Shown piece after piece: positions 49,798-59,400 of a DNA stretch of 64,000 bases. The DNA is from Sphingomonas sp. Leaf343 (GTDB lineage Bacteria > Pseudomonadota > Alphaproteobacteria > Sphingomonadales > Sphingomonadaceae). Within the stretch, counting starts at the first letter, position 1, and every line of letters begins with the position of its first letter. Where the stretch lies: contig NZ_LMPG01000013.1 in NCBI RefSeq assembly GCF_001423765.1, positions 51,396 through 115,395 on the forward strand, read 5' to 3'. The notes beneath the pieces are model-generated. The model saw only the letters and a list, made by a program, of their open reading frames with translations. It searched no databases and was not told the origin of the DNA. Position numbers and translations under genes: made by a program.

Positions 49798-51330
49798 GTG
49801 TTGCCCGATCAACGACTTACCGCTAGGCCCGTTCCCGATTTGGACCGGAAGTCACTCCCCTTCGCGCCGAGCAGGCCATTTGTCGCACCGCCTGTCGTGC
49901 AACGAGCGGTGGAAGCGTTCGTGCGCGATCTGGACGACAGTGATCCGTTCGTCGCCGCATTCGATCATTGCATCACGCCGATGGTCGTCAGCGATCCCAC
50001 GCTTCCCGACAATCCCCTGGTGTACGTCAATCAGGCGTTCGAGCGATTGACCGGCTTCTCGTCGGCGGATGTGGTCGGCCGCAACTGTCGCTTCATGCAG
50101 GGCCCCCTGACCGAGAAGGCCGATGTGGACAGGATGCGTCTTGCTATCGCGCGTCGGGAGCGGATCGACGTCGATCTGCTCAATCATCACCGCGACGGCA
50201 CCCCGTTCTGGAACCGGCTGATGGTCGCACCGGTGTTCGACCGCGCCGGTGAATTGCGCTATTTCGTCGCGTCGCAACTTGACGTCACGCTGGAGCGCCA
50301 CCGGCTGCAGCAACTGGAACGCGACCGCGACAGCCTGAGCGCCGAAGTCGCCAGGCGGGAGGTGGCGCTGGCGGAACGGGAAGCGCGGCTGGCGCTGGCG
50401 CTGGAAGCCGGCGGCCTCGGGACCTGGACGATCGACCTGCCCGCATGGCGGCTCAGCTATTCGCCGAGCAGTCTCGTCAATTTCGGGCGACCGGCCGGTG
50501 AGGTCCTGTCGATGGAGGGCATGCTGGCATGCGTCCACCCGAGCGACCGGGAGCTGGTGACGGCATCGCTGAATGCTGCGATCGAGCAGGATGTTCGATA
50601 TGACATCGAGTATCGCATCCTGACACCAGCGGGAGAACAGCGCTGGATCCACTCGCAAGGGTCGCTGCAACGCCGGGCGGATGGATCACCGTTGGCGATC
50701 TCGGGGTTCTCCAGCAATATTTCGGCGCGCAAGTTCGCGGAGGAACAACGGGGGGTGCTGGCACAGGAACTGACCCACCGCGTGAAGAACACGCTCGCGA
50801 CGGTCGGTGCTGTGGTCAGTCAGACCCTGCGCGACGCGGCATCGCTGGATGCCGCGCGTAAGGCGGTGTCCGGGCGAATCGCCAGCCTGGCATCCGCGCA
50901 CGAATTGCTGCTGAAGGACGAGATAGAGGGCGCCGCGATCGGAGACATCGTCAAACGCGTGCTGGACCCTTTCATGGACAGCGGCGGAACACGCTTTTCG
51001 GCGAACGGTCCGACGGTCCGGCTTACCCCGGAAGTGACGCTGGCACTCTCCATGGCGCTGCACGAACTCGCCACCAATGCGATCAAGTACGGCGCGCTGT
51101 CCGTGCCGGACGGTCAGGTGACGATCCGGTGGGCTGTCGAAGGCGGCGAAGCGCAGCGTCGGTTCAGCTTCTCCTGGGCCGAACTCGGCGGTCCCGCGGT
51201 AGTGCCGCCGACCCGCGTCGGGTTCGGTACGCGGATGATCGAGCGCGTGTTGTCACGGCACGTGAGAGGCAAGGCCGAGATCAGTTATTTGCCCGAAGGT
51301 GTGCGCTTCGAAATCAAGGCGCCGATCTGA
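49798..51330 (+). CDS. LOV-PAS histidine kinase of the HWE family
   Basis: A protein of 510 residues. The LOV domain (about 50-165) has GRNCRFMQGP with flavin-adduct Cys97. A coiled linker follows (about 170-195), then a PAS domain (about 195-315) with RWIHSQGS. The HWE kinase core has LTHRVKNTLATVGAVV with phospho-acceptor His327 and the N-box LHELATNAIKYGAL. HWE kinases in alphaproteobacteria often feed the general stress response phosphorelay. The start is GTG 49798, with GGAG about 10 nt upstream. It lies 72 bp after the first LOV kinase/response regulator pair. Confidence 0.9.
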   Translation: MLPDQRLTARPVPDLDRKSLPFAPSRPFVAPPVVQRAVEAFVRDLDDSDPFVAAFDHCITPMVVSDPTLPDNPLVYVNQAFERLTGFSSADVVGRNCRFMQGPLTEKADVDRMRLAIARRERIDVDLLNHHRDGTPFWNRLMVAPVFDRAGELRYFVASQLDVTLERHRLQQLERDRDSLSAEVARREVALAEREARLALALEAGGLGTWTIDLPAWRLSYSPSSLVNFGRPAGEVLSMEGMLACVHPSDRELVTASLNAAIEQDVRYDIEYRILTPAGEQRWIHSQGSLQRRADGSPLAISGFSSNISARKFAEEQRGVLAQELTHRVKNTLATVGAVVSQTLRDAASLDAARKAVSGRIASLASAHELLLKDEIEGAAIGDIVKRVLDPFMDSGGTRFSANGPTVRLTPEVTLALSMALHELATNAIKYGALSVPDGQVTIRWAVEGGEAQRRFSFSWAELGGPAVVPPTRVGFGTRMIERVLSRHVRGKAEISYLPEGVRFEIKAPI

Positions 51331-51420
51331 CCTCGATCCGGATTTCCATACCAATTACGGTTGCTGATGGACCCATCGGTCCCTGTCGCTGGTTGAAGCG
51401 ACTTAACCGGGATCAACATC

Positions 51421-51771
51421 ATGTGTCATGTGCTCGTCATCGAGGATGATTTCCTCATCGCCGATCACATCATCCAGTTGATCGAAACGGCTGGCGCGAC
51501 GTCGTTCGCGCAGGCGGGATCACAGGACGAGGCGATCGCGGAAGCCCGTTTGCGCCCCCCCGCCTTCATCATGTCCGACGTCACGTTAAGCGCCGGCACG
51601 GGCCCGCATGCGGTGCGCGCGATCATCGCCGAACAGGGCGCGATGCCGGTGATCTTCGTGACGGGAACCCCCGGTGCGTGCCACCCCTGCCATGCGCCGA
51701 TGGTGATCCTCGAAAAGCCGATCAACGAACGTCTGCTGATCGACACCTTTCGCCGCCTGGCACCGCATTGA
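51421..51771 (+). CDS. Single-domain response regulator
   Basis: A protein of 116 residues that is only a receiver domain: VLVIEDDFLI acidic pair, phospho-acceptor Asp53 (IMSDVTL), switch Thr81 (FVTGTP) and Lys99 (LEKPI). It follows the LOV-PAS-HWE kinase by 90 bp in the same direction and is its probable partner or a feedback element. The absence of an output domain means its action must be through protein-protein contact. Its distinctive cysteines (CHPCH, about 87-91) are not part of the common receiver pattern. Confidence 0.88.
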   Translation: MCHVLVIEDDFLIADHIIQLIETAGATSFAQAGSQDEAIAEARLRPPAFIMSDVTLSAGTGPHAVRAIIAEQGAMPVIFVTGTPGACHPCHAPMVILEKPINERLLIDTFRRLAPH

Positions 51772-51774
51772 CGG

Positions 51775-51969
51775 TCAGCCGCTACCCTCGGCCTGACGCC
51801 GCATGAAGGCCCGGTCGATCAGGGCTTCGATCGAGGGGCTGAGCGCCAGACCGATGCCGCTCAACGACTGTTCGACCCAGGGCGGAACCTGCGGATAGTT
51901 CGTGCGGGGACGATCCCGTACTTTTCCAGCGCCTTCGTCGCGCGTTTCCCGCTCTGCTTCATCCGGCAT
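51775..51969 (-). CDS. Small hypothetical protein
   Basis: A 64-residue frame ending 4 bp from the receiver gene, convergent with it. The N-terminal third is charged (PDEAERETRDEGAG). The C-terminal part (YPQVPPWVEQSLSGIG, then LSPSIEALIDRAFM) looks like amphipathic helices and has a natural amino-acid composition, which argues against a shadow frame. I do not recognise it. It is not NepR-like. GTG 51981 is an alternative start; neither has a clear Shine-Dalgarno, and it may not be a gene. Confidence 0.4.
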   Translation of the reverse strand: MPDEAERETRDEGAGKVRDRPRTNYPQVPPWVEQSLSGIGLALSPSIEALIDRAFMRRQAEGSG

Positions 51970-52127
51970 CAGTGCCCACACCCGATGAAGCCGGGTGCCC
52001 CCATATACCCCCCGGAGGAGTTCCGGTTGGATGAAACACGCTGCGACAGGATGGGACGCGGAAGCGCCTCAAATGTCTCGCAAGACGGTGCCCCTGATAC
52101 TGGGCAGTCCGGCATGAGAAACTCTGC

Positions 52128-52217
52128 TGGCGGAGACGGAGGGATTCGAACCCTCGGTACGGTTTCCCGTACGACGCTTTAGCAAAGCGTTGGTTTCAGC
52201 CACTCACCCACGTCTCC
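52128..52217 (-). tRNA. tRNA-Ser (GCT anticodon)
   Basis: The reverse strand folds as a type-II tRNA of 90 nt. The 7-bp acceptor stem is GGAGACG with CGTCTCC. The D arm is GGTGAGTGGCTGAAACC. The anticodon stem ACGCT/AGCGT has loop TTGCTAA, so the anticodon is GCT. There is a long variable arm with a CGTACGG stem and the T arm GAGGG-TTCGAAT-CCCTC. The discriminator is G and the terminal CCA is encoded. Confidence 0.97.
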
Positions 52218-52354
52218 GGATGCGGCAGTCGGGTGGCTATAGCCAGCGTCGCGGCGGCGATCAACCGTTTGGCGCATCGGTTCGGCGACTCGTTCATTGC
52301 GTGGCAAGCCGCGGGTTGGTTAACGTGGCCGCTATGGCGACAGGGGTTCGGGTT

Positions 52355-53110
52355 ATGCGGGGCGGCGGGATCATCATGGCGGCGGTGGCGGCGGCGCTGT
52401 CGCTGGGGGCGGGGCCCGTCGCGGCGCAGGTGCGGACGATCGATCCGAACAGCGCGATCGACAGCGACCTCGCCCCCGGCGCGCCCGGCGCCCCCGCCGC
52501 ATCGCGTCCCTCGCCCGTCCGACCGGCGAGCCCGGCCCCCACCCCCGTTCAGTCCGCGTCACCCGCCATCCCGGCGGACGCCCAGGTCGCCGCGGAAGCG
52601 CGCAAGGAGGCGACGACGCGCGCCGCCGACACCTATGAGCGCGACGACCTGCTCGCCGCCGGCGAAGGCGTGTTCGGCAAGGGAGCGGAGGGGCTGGCGG
52701 GGATCCTGGAGAAGGTCCTGAAGGACCAGGGGCGGCCCAACGCCTATATCGCCGGACGCGAAGCCTCCGGCGCGTTCGTCGTCGGCGTCCGCTATGGCTC
52801 GGGCGTGATGACGCACAAGGTGGAGGGGCAACAGCCCGTCTACTGGACCGGCCCGTCGGTCGGCTTCGATGTCGGCGGCGACGCGAACAAGGTCTTCGTG
52901 CTCGTCTACAATCTCTACGACACCGAAGAGCTGTTCCATCGCTTCCCCGGCGCGGAGGGACGGCTCTATCTGGTGGGGGGATTCGCAGCGACGTACCTGC
53001 GGCGCGGCAACGTCGTACTGATCCCGATCCGGCTGGGCGTCGGCTGGCGCGCGGGCGTCAACGTCGGCTACATGAACTTCACGCACAAGAGCCGCTGGCT
53101 GCCCTTCTAA
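52355..53110 (+). CDS. DUF1134 exported protein
   Basis: A protein of 251 residues with a signal peptide ending PVAAQ, a Pro/Ala-rich linker (about 40-85), then the DUF1134 domain (about 100-251) with YIAGREASGAFVVGVRYGSG, PVYWTGPSVGFDVG and ATYLRRGNVVLIPIRLGVG. DUF1134 proteins are small periplasmic or outer-membrane-associated proteins of unknown function, widespread in Alphaproteobacteria. ATG 52355 gives a clean n-region (MRGGGIIM) with AGGGG upstream; ATG 52334 is the alternative. Confidence 0.85.
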   Translation: MRGGGIIMAAVAAALSLGAGPVAAQVRTIDPNSAIDSDLAPGAPGAPAASRPSPVRPASPAPTPVQSASPAIPADAQVAAEARKEATTRAADTYERDDLLAAGEGVFGKGAEGLAGILEKVLKDQGRPNAYIAGREASGAFVVGVRYGSGVMTHKVEGQQPVYWTGPSVGFDVGGDANKVFVLVYNLYDTEELFHRFPGAEGRLYLVGGFAATYLRRGNVVLIPIRLGVGWRAGVNVGYMNFTHKSRWLPF

Positions 53111-53188
53111 CGCGTCGCGGTCGCGAAGGTCGTGACGCTGCCGTCATGACACTGGCGGAGCACGCTCCGTCGGGCTAGGCTTGCCGCG

Positions 53189-53917
53189 ATGCAGGCGATC
53201 GCGGTCTACAGCCCCAAGGGCGGCGTGGGAAAGACCACCTTGTCGGTCAACCTGGCATGGTGCGCAGCGACGCTGTCGGCGCGACGGACCCTGTTGTGGG
53301 ACCTCGATCCGCAGGGTGCGTCGACCTTCCTGCTCGGCCATGACCGTGCGCTGGATGGACAGGCGCGCGCGGTGTTCGCACGCGACGTGGCGGCGGACAA
53401 GCTGATCGTCGCGACGGGGATCGATCGGCTCGATCTGCTGCCGGCGGATACGTCGCTGCGTGGCCTCGATCTGCTGTTGCACGGGCTGGGAAAACGCAGG
53501 CGGCTGAACCGGTTGCTGGAGGCGCTGGCAGATCGGTACGACCGGGTGATCCTCGACTGCCCGCCGGGTTTGACGGAAACCGCGGAGCAGGTGGTGCGCG
53601 CCGCCGCCCTCATCATCGCGCCGGTCATCCCCTCCCCCCTGTCGCGGCGCGCGTTCGACGAGATGGTGCGCCATCTGGATCGCGGCGGCGGGCGACGGCC
53701 GGCGATGCTGCCGGTGTTCGGCATGGCCGATCGTCGCCGCAGCGTCCACAATGCAGCGATCGCCGCCGATCCCGACTGGCCCGTCATCCCGATGGCGAGC
53801 ATGGTCGAGGCGATGGCGACCCGTCGCCAGCCGCTGGGCGCGTTCGCACCGTCCAGCCCGCCCGCACGCGCGGTAGCGAATCTCTGGACCGCGATCGAGC
53901 GACGGCTGGCGGCGTAA
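53189..53917 (+). CDS. ParA/MinD-family ATPase
   Basis: A protein of 242 residues. It has the deviant Walker A motif KGGVGKTT (10-17), LLWDLDPQGASTFLLG as the A'/switch region, and VILDCPPGLTETAEQVV as Walker B. It is an orphan: no parB or DNA site follows, so it is not the chromosomal partition ATPase but one of the solitary ParA-like proteins used for positioning other cargo. A non-coding interval of 344 bp follows it. Confidence 0.85.
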   Translation: MQAIAVYSPKGGVGKTTLSVNLAWCAATLSARRTLLWDLDPQGASTFLLGHDRALDGQARAVFARDVAADKLIVATGIDRLDLLPADTSLRGLDLLLHGLGKRRRLNRLLEALADRYDRVILDCPPGLTETAEQVVRAAALIIAPVIPSPLSRRAFDEMVRHLDRGGGRRPAMLPVFGMADRRRSVHNAAIAADPDWPVIPMASMVEAMATRRQPLGAFAPSSPPARAVANLWTAIERRLAA

Positions 53918-54261
53918 CGCGCTACAAGCGCCCGACAAAATGCGACGGCCGCTGTTCTACACGGCGCACCTGTCAAAGGCTTCGACCCGTCCGACCGGAC
54001 CGATGTTCACCCGAGCTGCTCTTCGTATCGCCCGACCAACGATGCCGAAGGTGCTCGCCTGCCTTAACAGCGTCGTTGGACTAGCCCTGGCCTGACCTTC
54101 CGATCCGGTGAGGCCGAAAACGAACGTGTTTCGACACCGCGCCGATGCCACCTGGTCCGGTGATATGCCGTTTGCGCCGAAGCGAGCCGGCGGTCGCGCC
54201 TGCTCGCAGATCACTCACCCTGCCGTCCGATGTGACAGCCTGACCAACGGGACCGTTGCGT
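53918..54261. other. Non-coding interval of 344 bp
   Basis: The interval between the convergent ParA-like gene and dihydroorotase. I see no clear gene, RNA fold, repeat or terminator with a T-tract. The open frames here have no convincing start site or composition. Confidence 0.45.
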
Positions 54262-55614
54262 TCAGCCGAACTCGACCGCATCGAACCGGATCGGCTTGCC
54301 GGCGGGGGCCGCGCCCAGTTCGTCCTCCCACATCGCCGTTTCGCCACGGACGATCGTGCCGACGGGCTTGCCGGTCAGCGTCATGCCCGTGAACGGCGAC
54401 CAGCCCGCCTTCGACGCCAGCCACGGCTCCTCGACCGTCCACTGCTTCTTCAGGTCGACCACGGTGAAGTCGGCGTCATAGCCGACCACGATCCGCCCCT
54501 TGCCGGTGATGCCGAACACGCGCTGCGCGCCCGCGCTGGTCAGCTCGATCAGGCGTTGCAGCGTCATCCGCCCCGCCGCGACATGATCCAGCAGCAGCGG
54601 CAACAGCGTCTGCACGCCGGGCATGCCGCTGGGCGAGTTGGGATATTCGTTCGCCTTCTCCTCCAGCGTGTGCGGCGCATGATCGGATCCGATCACATCG
54701 GGCACGCCCTGGTTCAACCACGCCCACAGCCCGTCGCGGTGCGCGCCCGACCGGATCGGCGGGTTCATCTGCGCCAGCGTGCCGAGCCGCGGATAGACCT
54801 CCTCGCCCGCCATCGTCAGATGCTGCGGCGTGACCTCGCACGTCGCGATGTCCTTGTTCTGGCCGAGCAACGCGAGTTCGGCGGGCGTCGTCACATGCAG
54901 AACATGGATGCGCCGCCGCGCGGCCCGCGCCAGCGCCAGAATGCGCCGCGTCGCCAGCAACGCGCTTTCGTCGTCGCGCCAAACCGGGTGCGACGAGGCA
55001 TCGCCCGTCACCCGCTGATCGATGCGCGCCTGCATCCGCGCCTCGTCCTCGGCATGGATCGCCACGCGACGGTGGCCGGATGCCAGCACGTCCGCCAGCG
55101 ACGCGTCTTCGGAGACCAGCAGGTCGCCCGTCGATGCGCCCATGAAGATCTTGACGCCCGCGGTGCCGGGCAGCCGCTCCAGCTCCGCCAGATCGGCCGC
55201 ATTGGCGTTCGTCGCGCCGACATAGAAAGCATGATCGCACCACATTGCGCCGCCGACCGACCCGGAGCCCGGCGCACCGGCCGCACGCGCCAGCTTGTCG
55301 GCGATCGCCGCCGCGCTGTCGGTATTGGGCTTGGTGTTCGGCATCTCGAACACCGCAGTCACGCCGCCCAGCACTGCCGCGCGGCTGCCGCTCGCAAGGT
55401 CCTCCTTGTGCGTCAGCCCGGGCTCGCGGAAATGGACCTGCGTGTCGATCACGCCGGGCAGCACGTCCAGCCCGGTACAGTCGATCGTGCGGCCCGCGTC
55501 GCCGATGCTGCCGATCGCGACGATGCGCCCATCGGTCACGCCGACATCGACCCGTGCGGGGCCACCGGGCAGATGGACGGTGCCACCGGACAGCTTCAGG
55601 TCGATCGTCGCCAT
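54262..55614 (-). CDS. pyrC: Dihydroorotase (class I, AllB/PyrC type)
   Basis: A protein of 450 residues that cyclises carbamoyl-aspartate to dihydroorotate in pyrimidine synthesis. TQVHFREPG (metal His pair and substrate Arg), KIFMGAS (bridging carboxylated Lys), IHAEDE, ILHVTTPAE and GSDHAPHT are all in family order, and the length is normal for the larger dihydroorotase type. It is divergent from ygfZ with a 56-bp gap. Some relatives are inactive PyrC-like subunits; here the metal ligands look complete, so an active enzyme is expected. Confidence 0.93.
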   Translation of the reverse strand: MATIDLKLSGGTVHLPGGPARVDVGVTDGRIVAIGSIGDAGRTIDCTGLDVLPGVIDTQVHFREPGLTHKEDLASGSRAAVLGGVTAVFEMPNTKPNTDSAAAIADKLARAAGAPGSGSVGGAMWCDHAFYVGATNANAADLAELERLPGTAGVKIFMGASTGDLLVSEDASLADVLASGHRRVAIHAEDEARMQARIDQRVTGDASSHPVWRDDESALLATRRILALARAARRRIHVLHVTTPAELALLGQNKDIATCEVTPQHLTMAGEEVYPRLGTLAQMNPPIRSGAHRDGLWAWLNQGVPDVIGSDHAPHTLEEKANEYPNSPSGMPGVQTLLPLLLDHVAAGRMTLQRLIELTSAGAQRVFGITGKGRIVVGYDADFTVVDLKKQWTVEEPWLASKAGWSPFTGMTLTGKPVGTIVRGETAMWEDELGAAPAGKPIRFDAVEFG

Positions 55615-55670
55615 CGCGGCAGGCTCCTTCGGGTGTTTCGCTTGCGGTGCCGGCTTCCTACCTTGGGGAC

Positions 55671-56366
55671 ATGACAGACACCACCCCGGGGATGCTGGAG
55701 GATCGCGTCGTGCTGCGCATCGCCGGCGAAGATGTGCGCGGCTTTTTGCAGGGGCTGGTGACGAACGACGTCGCGGCGCTCGCGCCAGATCGACCGGTCT
55801 GGGCAGGCCTGCTGACGCCGCAGGGCAAGGCGCTGTTCGATTTCATCCTGTGGGATGGCGGCAATGACGGGTCGGTGCTGATCGACTGCGAGGCGGCGCA
55901 GGCGGATGCGCTGGCGAAGCGCCTGACCATGTACCGGTTGCGCCGGGCGATCACGATCGAACGCTCGCCGCTGGCGGTGTGGTGGTCGTTGGACGGCGAC
56001 CGCGGCGTACCCGATCCGCGGCTGGCGGCACTGGGTGGCCGCTGGCTGGATGAACCGGGCGGGCCGGCGAAAGGTTGGCACGCGCATCGCCTCGCGCTGG
56101 GCGTGACGGAGGGCGTCGCCGAACTCGGTAACGGCGAGACATTATGGCTGGAATGCAACGCCCGCGAACGGAACGGCGTGAGCTTCACCAAGGGCTGCTA
56201 TGTCGGTCAGGAGAATACCGCGCGGATGCACCATCGGGGCAAGGTGAACCGGCATCTGGTGGTGGTGCCGCTGAGCGAGGCCGGGGAGCGGACGCGGGCG
56301 GTGTATGCCGACTTGTGCTGGATGGTGGAGCATCGGCGAGTGGAGGCGGATGCCACGTCCGGATAA
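55671..56366 (+). CDS. ygfZ: Folate-binding Fe-S assembly protein YgfZ/GcvT-like
   Basis: A protein of 231 residues. It starts with a GcvT-like folate fold (VVLRIAGEDVRGFLQGLVTNDV) and carries the YgfZ hallmark KGCYVGQE, with the conserved cysteine, near residue 180. YgfZ/IBA57-type proteins assist folate-dependent iron-sulfur cluster repair. The start is ATG 55671; the frame further upstream is a shadow of pyrC. The C-terminal part is short compared with E. coli YgfZ, as is usual in Alphaproteobacteria. Confidence 0.87.
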   Translation: MTDTTPGMLEDRVVLRIAGEDVRGFLQGLVTNDVAALAPDRPVWAGLLTPQGKALFDFILWDGGNDGSVLIDCEAAQADALAKRLTMYRLRRAITIERSPLAVWWSLDGDRGVPDPRLAALGGRWLDEPGGPAKGWHAHRLALGVTEGVAELGNGETLWLECNARERNGVSFTKGCYVGQENTARMHHRGKVNRHLVVVPLSEAGERTRAVYADLCWMVEHRRVEADATSG

Positions 56367-56400
56367 CGGAGCCGATCCACAAAGGTCGAGCCTTCGACGC

Positions 56401-56431
56401 AAAAAAAGAGGGGCCGGTTTCCCGACCCCTC
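56401..56431 (-). terminator. Rho-independent terminator of the Oar-like TonB receptor gene
   Basis: GAGGGGCCGG and CCGACCCCTC form a 10-bp stem with one mismatch and a small loop. Read leftward, it is followed by seven T residues. It lies 22 bp after the receptor stop, the best intrinsic terminator in the window. Confidence 0.9.
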
Positions 56432-56452
56432 CTGAAGTACAAGTCGGTCGAC

Positions 56453-59400
56453 CTAGAAGTCGAAGCCGAGCTGAAGACGAATGTACCGCGGCTGCTGATA
56501 CTGCGACACATAGCCATAGTCGCCGCGCGGGTTGCCATTTGCCTGCGTACCCGTCTCGTTAAAGTCGGTCTCCGCGCTTTCCTTGAACAGGTTGAACACG
56601 TCGAGGCGAAGCGTTCCGCTGAACGTGTCGGCAGGGACGCGGAAGACGAGGCTGATGTTCGTCTGCGTAACCCAGTCGGACTTGAACGCCGTACCACGAC
56701 GGACGAGCTGCAGGTTGCTCTGCGCCGGGGTTCCGGTGCCGGCGGTCGGATCGCTGATGATCTGGCCATTGACGACGTTACAGTAAGCGCCGGCTGCGCC
56801 GTATCCGCCCGCGAACACATCGACCCGGCTCGGAACGCGGCCGATACAGCCATAACGACGCGGCGACGAAGCGGCGAAGTTCGCACCGAACGTGAACCAG
56901 TCGTTGACCTGATACGAACCGTACGCCTTGATGTTGTGACGACGATCGTTTGGCAGATACCCGTACTGACCGTTGACTAGGCCCGGCTGATCGAACGAGG
57001 TGGTCAGGCCGGAGTCGGTCTGGCCGTTGTCCGAGCGGACACCGCCTTCGATGTTACCGTAGCTCTTGGCGTAGGTGTAGTTGCCGCTGAAGCTCCACAC
57101 ACCGTCAAACTCGCGATCGACCGTCAGCGTCACCGCCTTGTAGATGCGCTCTGCCTTCGGATAGCCAAGCTGTGCGCCCGTGAAGTCGATGGTGCGCGCC
57201 GTCGACTCGCCATTGACCGGGTCGGACAGCGTGATCGTCGAATTCGAGCCCGGATTGGCCAGCACATACTGGTGGAAGCCATCCCAGATCGGACCGCGCA
57301 GGTTCGGGTTGGCGGTCGTCGGCGTCGCCTTGGTGCAGTCCAGATTGTTCTGGGCACAATAGGTGTTCACCGCCGCATCGATCGCGATGTCTTCCAGCGA
57401 TTCGTTCAGCTTACGGTAGATGCCGAAAGCGCCAACGCGCCAGCGGCTACCAATCCGCTGCTCGTAGCCCACGACGTACTCATCCATCGACTGCGATTTC
57501 AGGTTCTTCGCCACCGTGGACTCGGTCGAAGCGGCGACACCATCTGCGTTGACTTCGCAGTTGTTGGTCGTGCCGGTCGAACCCGGCGTCGGTCCGGGAC
57601 ACGCGATGCTGCCGCTGAAGATCACCGGCGCGCCGAGGATCGGCGCATTGTTGGCCTGCGTACCATTCACAAGATAATAGGCGGTGTAATCGAGCTCGGC
57701 ACCCGCGAGGCGGATGTTCGTGTTGGTCGGCACCGGCAGGTAGTAGCGACCGAAGAAGCCGTAAACCTTGGTACGCTGATCGCCGATCGGATCGAACGAC
57801 ACGCTAAGACGCGGCGCCCACTGGTTGCCGGTCTTGTAGTAGGTGACGCCATTGATGTTGTCGTTCGTGAAACGATCGTTACGAACGCCCAAGTTCATGT
57901 TCAGGCGATTGCTGAACAGCGACCATGCGTCCTGCACATAGAAAGCCTCGTTCATCGACTTGAACGAACCACCGGTGATGTACGTACGACCGGCCACGTA
58001 CAGCGTGTTCGGCGTGCTGACGCGTGCATCGCCCGCCGGACCAGAGTTGTTGTACGTCCAGAACACGTCGCCAGTGTAGTTCGTCTGTGCGACGGTTTTC
58101 AGATTCTCCCGATCGTAACCACCGCGAAAGTGATGCTGGCCGAGCAGGTTGACGTAGATATCGGCATCGGCGCGGTAGAATTCGCGCGTGTCGGTATTGT
58201 TGTTGATCGTTGTGTTCGGATTGCCGATCAGCACTGGCGTGAAGTTGCCGCTCTGATCGCTGATGCCCGGGTTGACAGTGTCCGCCGGCAGGCCGATGTC
58301 CCGCGTCTTGGTCTTGCCGTACGCGCCCGACAACGTCAGCCAGTCGGTGAACTGACCCGTGTAACGACCGACATAGCTCTCACCGCCGCCAAGCCCGACG
58401 CCCTGTCCGGCGAAGCTGCCGGTACGCGGACCGGCTGGATCGACGCGGCTGTCATACCCGCCGCCCTGAGCGTCGACGACGTTGAAGCGGTTCGTGACGG
58501 TGCGGTCGTTCGTATTGAAGTAGGTGAACTCCAGACGCTGCCCATCGACGATCACCGCGTCCACCTTGCCTCCGTAGAAGGGCGAGTTGTTCGTGGTTAC
58601 CGTGCGGAACGTACCAGTGCTGAACGGCGGCACAGCCTGCGTCCCGGTGATCGCGCCCGATGCGTTGCGGATCGTCAGGATGGTGTTGGCGTTGGCGGCG
58701 AGACCGGTGTCGGCAGTCTTGTAGTTGTTCGTCTGGTAGAAACCATAGAAGAACAGGTGATCCTTGATGATCGGACCCGACAGGTAGAACACCGACTGCT
58801 TGCGATCGCGAACGTCGTCAGCGTTCCACGCGTACAGCGTGTTCCTCTCGTCTTCGCGCAGGTCGTCATTCTCCCAGTTAAAGAGCATGCCGCCGTGGAA
58901 TTCGTTACCGCCCGACTTCGTCGTTGCGTTGATAAACGCACCGGTGAAGCGGCCATATTCAGCCGGGATCGAACCGATCTTCGTTTCAACGGTGTTGTAG
59001 AATTCGAACGGCACCAGCGCGGCGCCGAGGCCGTTGCGCTGGTTGGTGACGTTCAGACCGTTGATGAAGAACGCGTTTTCCGACACCGACGAGCCAGCGA
59101 CCGAAGGCAGGTTGCCGAAAGTGGTATCGCCGGCAAGGGCGCCGGGTGCCAGCAGCACGACCGAGGTCAGGTCACGGGCGACGGGAACGCGCGTGGCGAG
59201 CTCACCGATGGGGATGACCGCGCCGACCGTGTTACGATCGAAGTCCGACGTCTGCACGCGACCCGCGGTGACGACGATGTCGCCGCCGGCCGAGGCACCC
59301 TCGACCGCCAGCGTGAACTGGTTGGCGGAGTTGCCCTGCGTCAGCACGACGCTGTTGTCGTTCAGCGTGTCGAAGCCGGGGGCCTCGATCGTGAACGTGT

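Noticed and set aside
51775-51969. NepR-type anti-sigma factor next to the LOV kinases
   Set aside because: Size fits, but the conserved NepR helix motifs are not recognisable; kept only as a low-confidence hypothetical.
53189-53917. Chromosome or plasmid partition operon
   Set aside because: The ParA-like ATPase has no ParB gene or clustered centromere-like repeats beside it, so there is no support for a partition locus or a plasmid.
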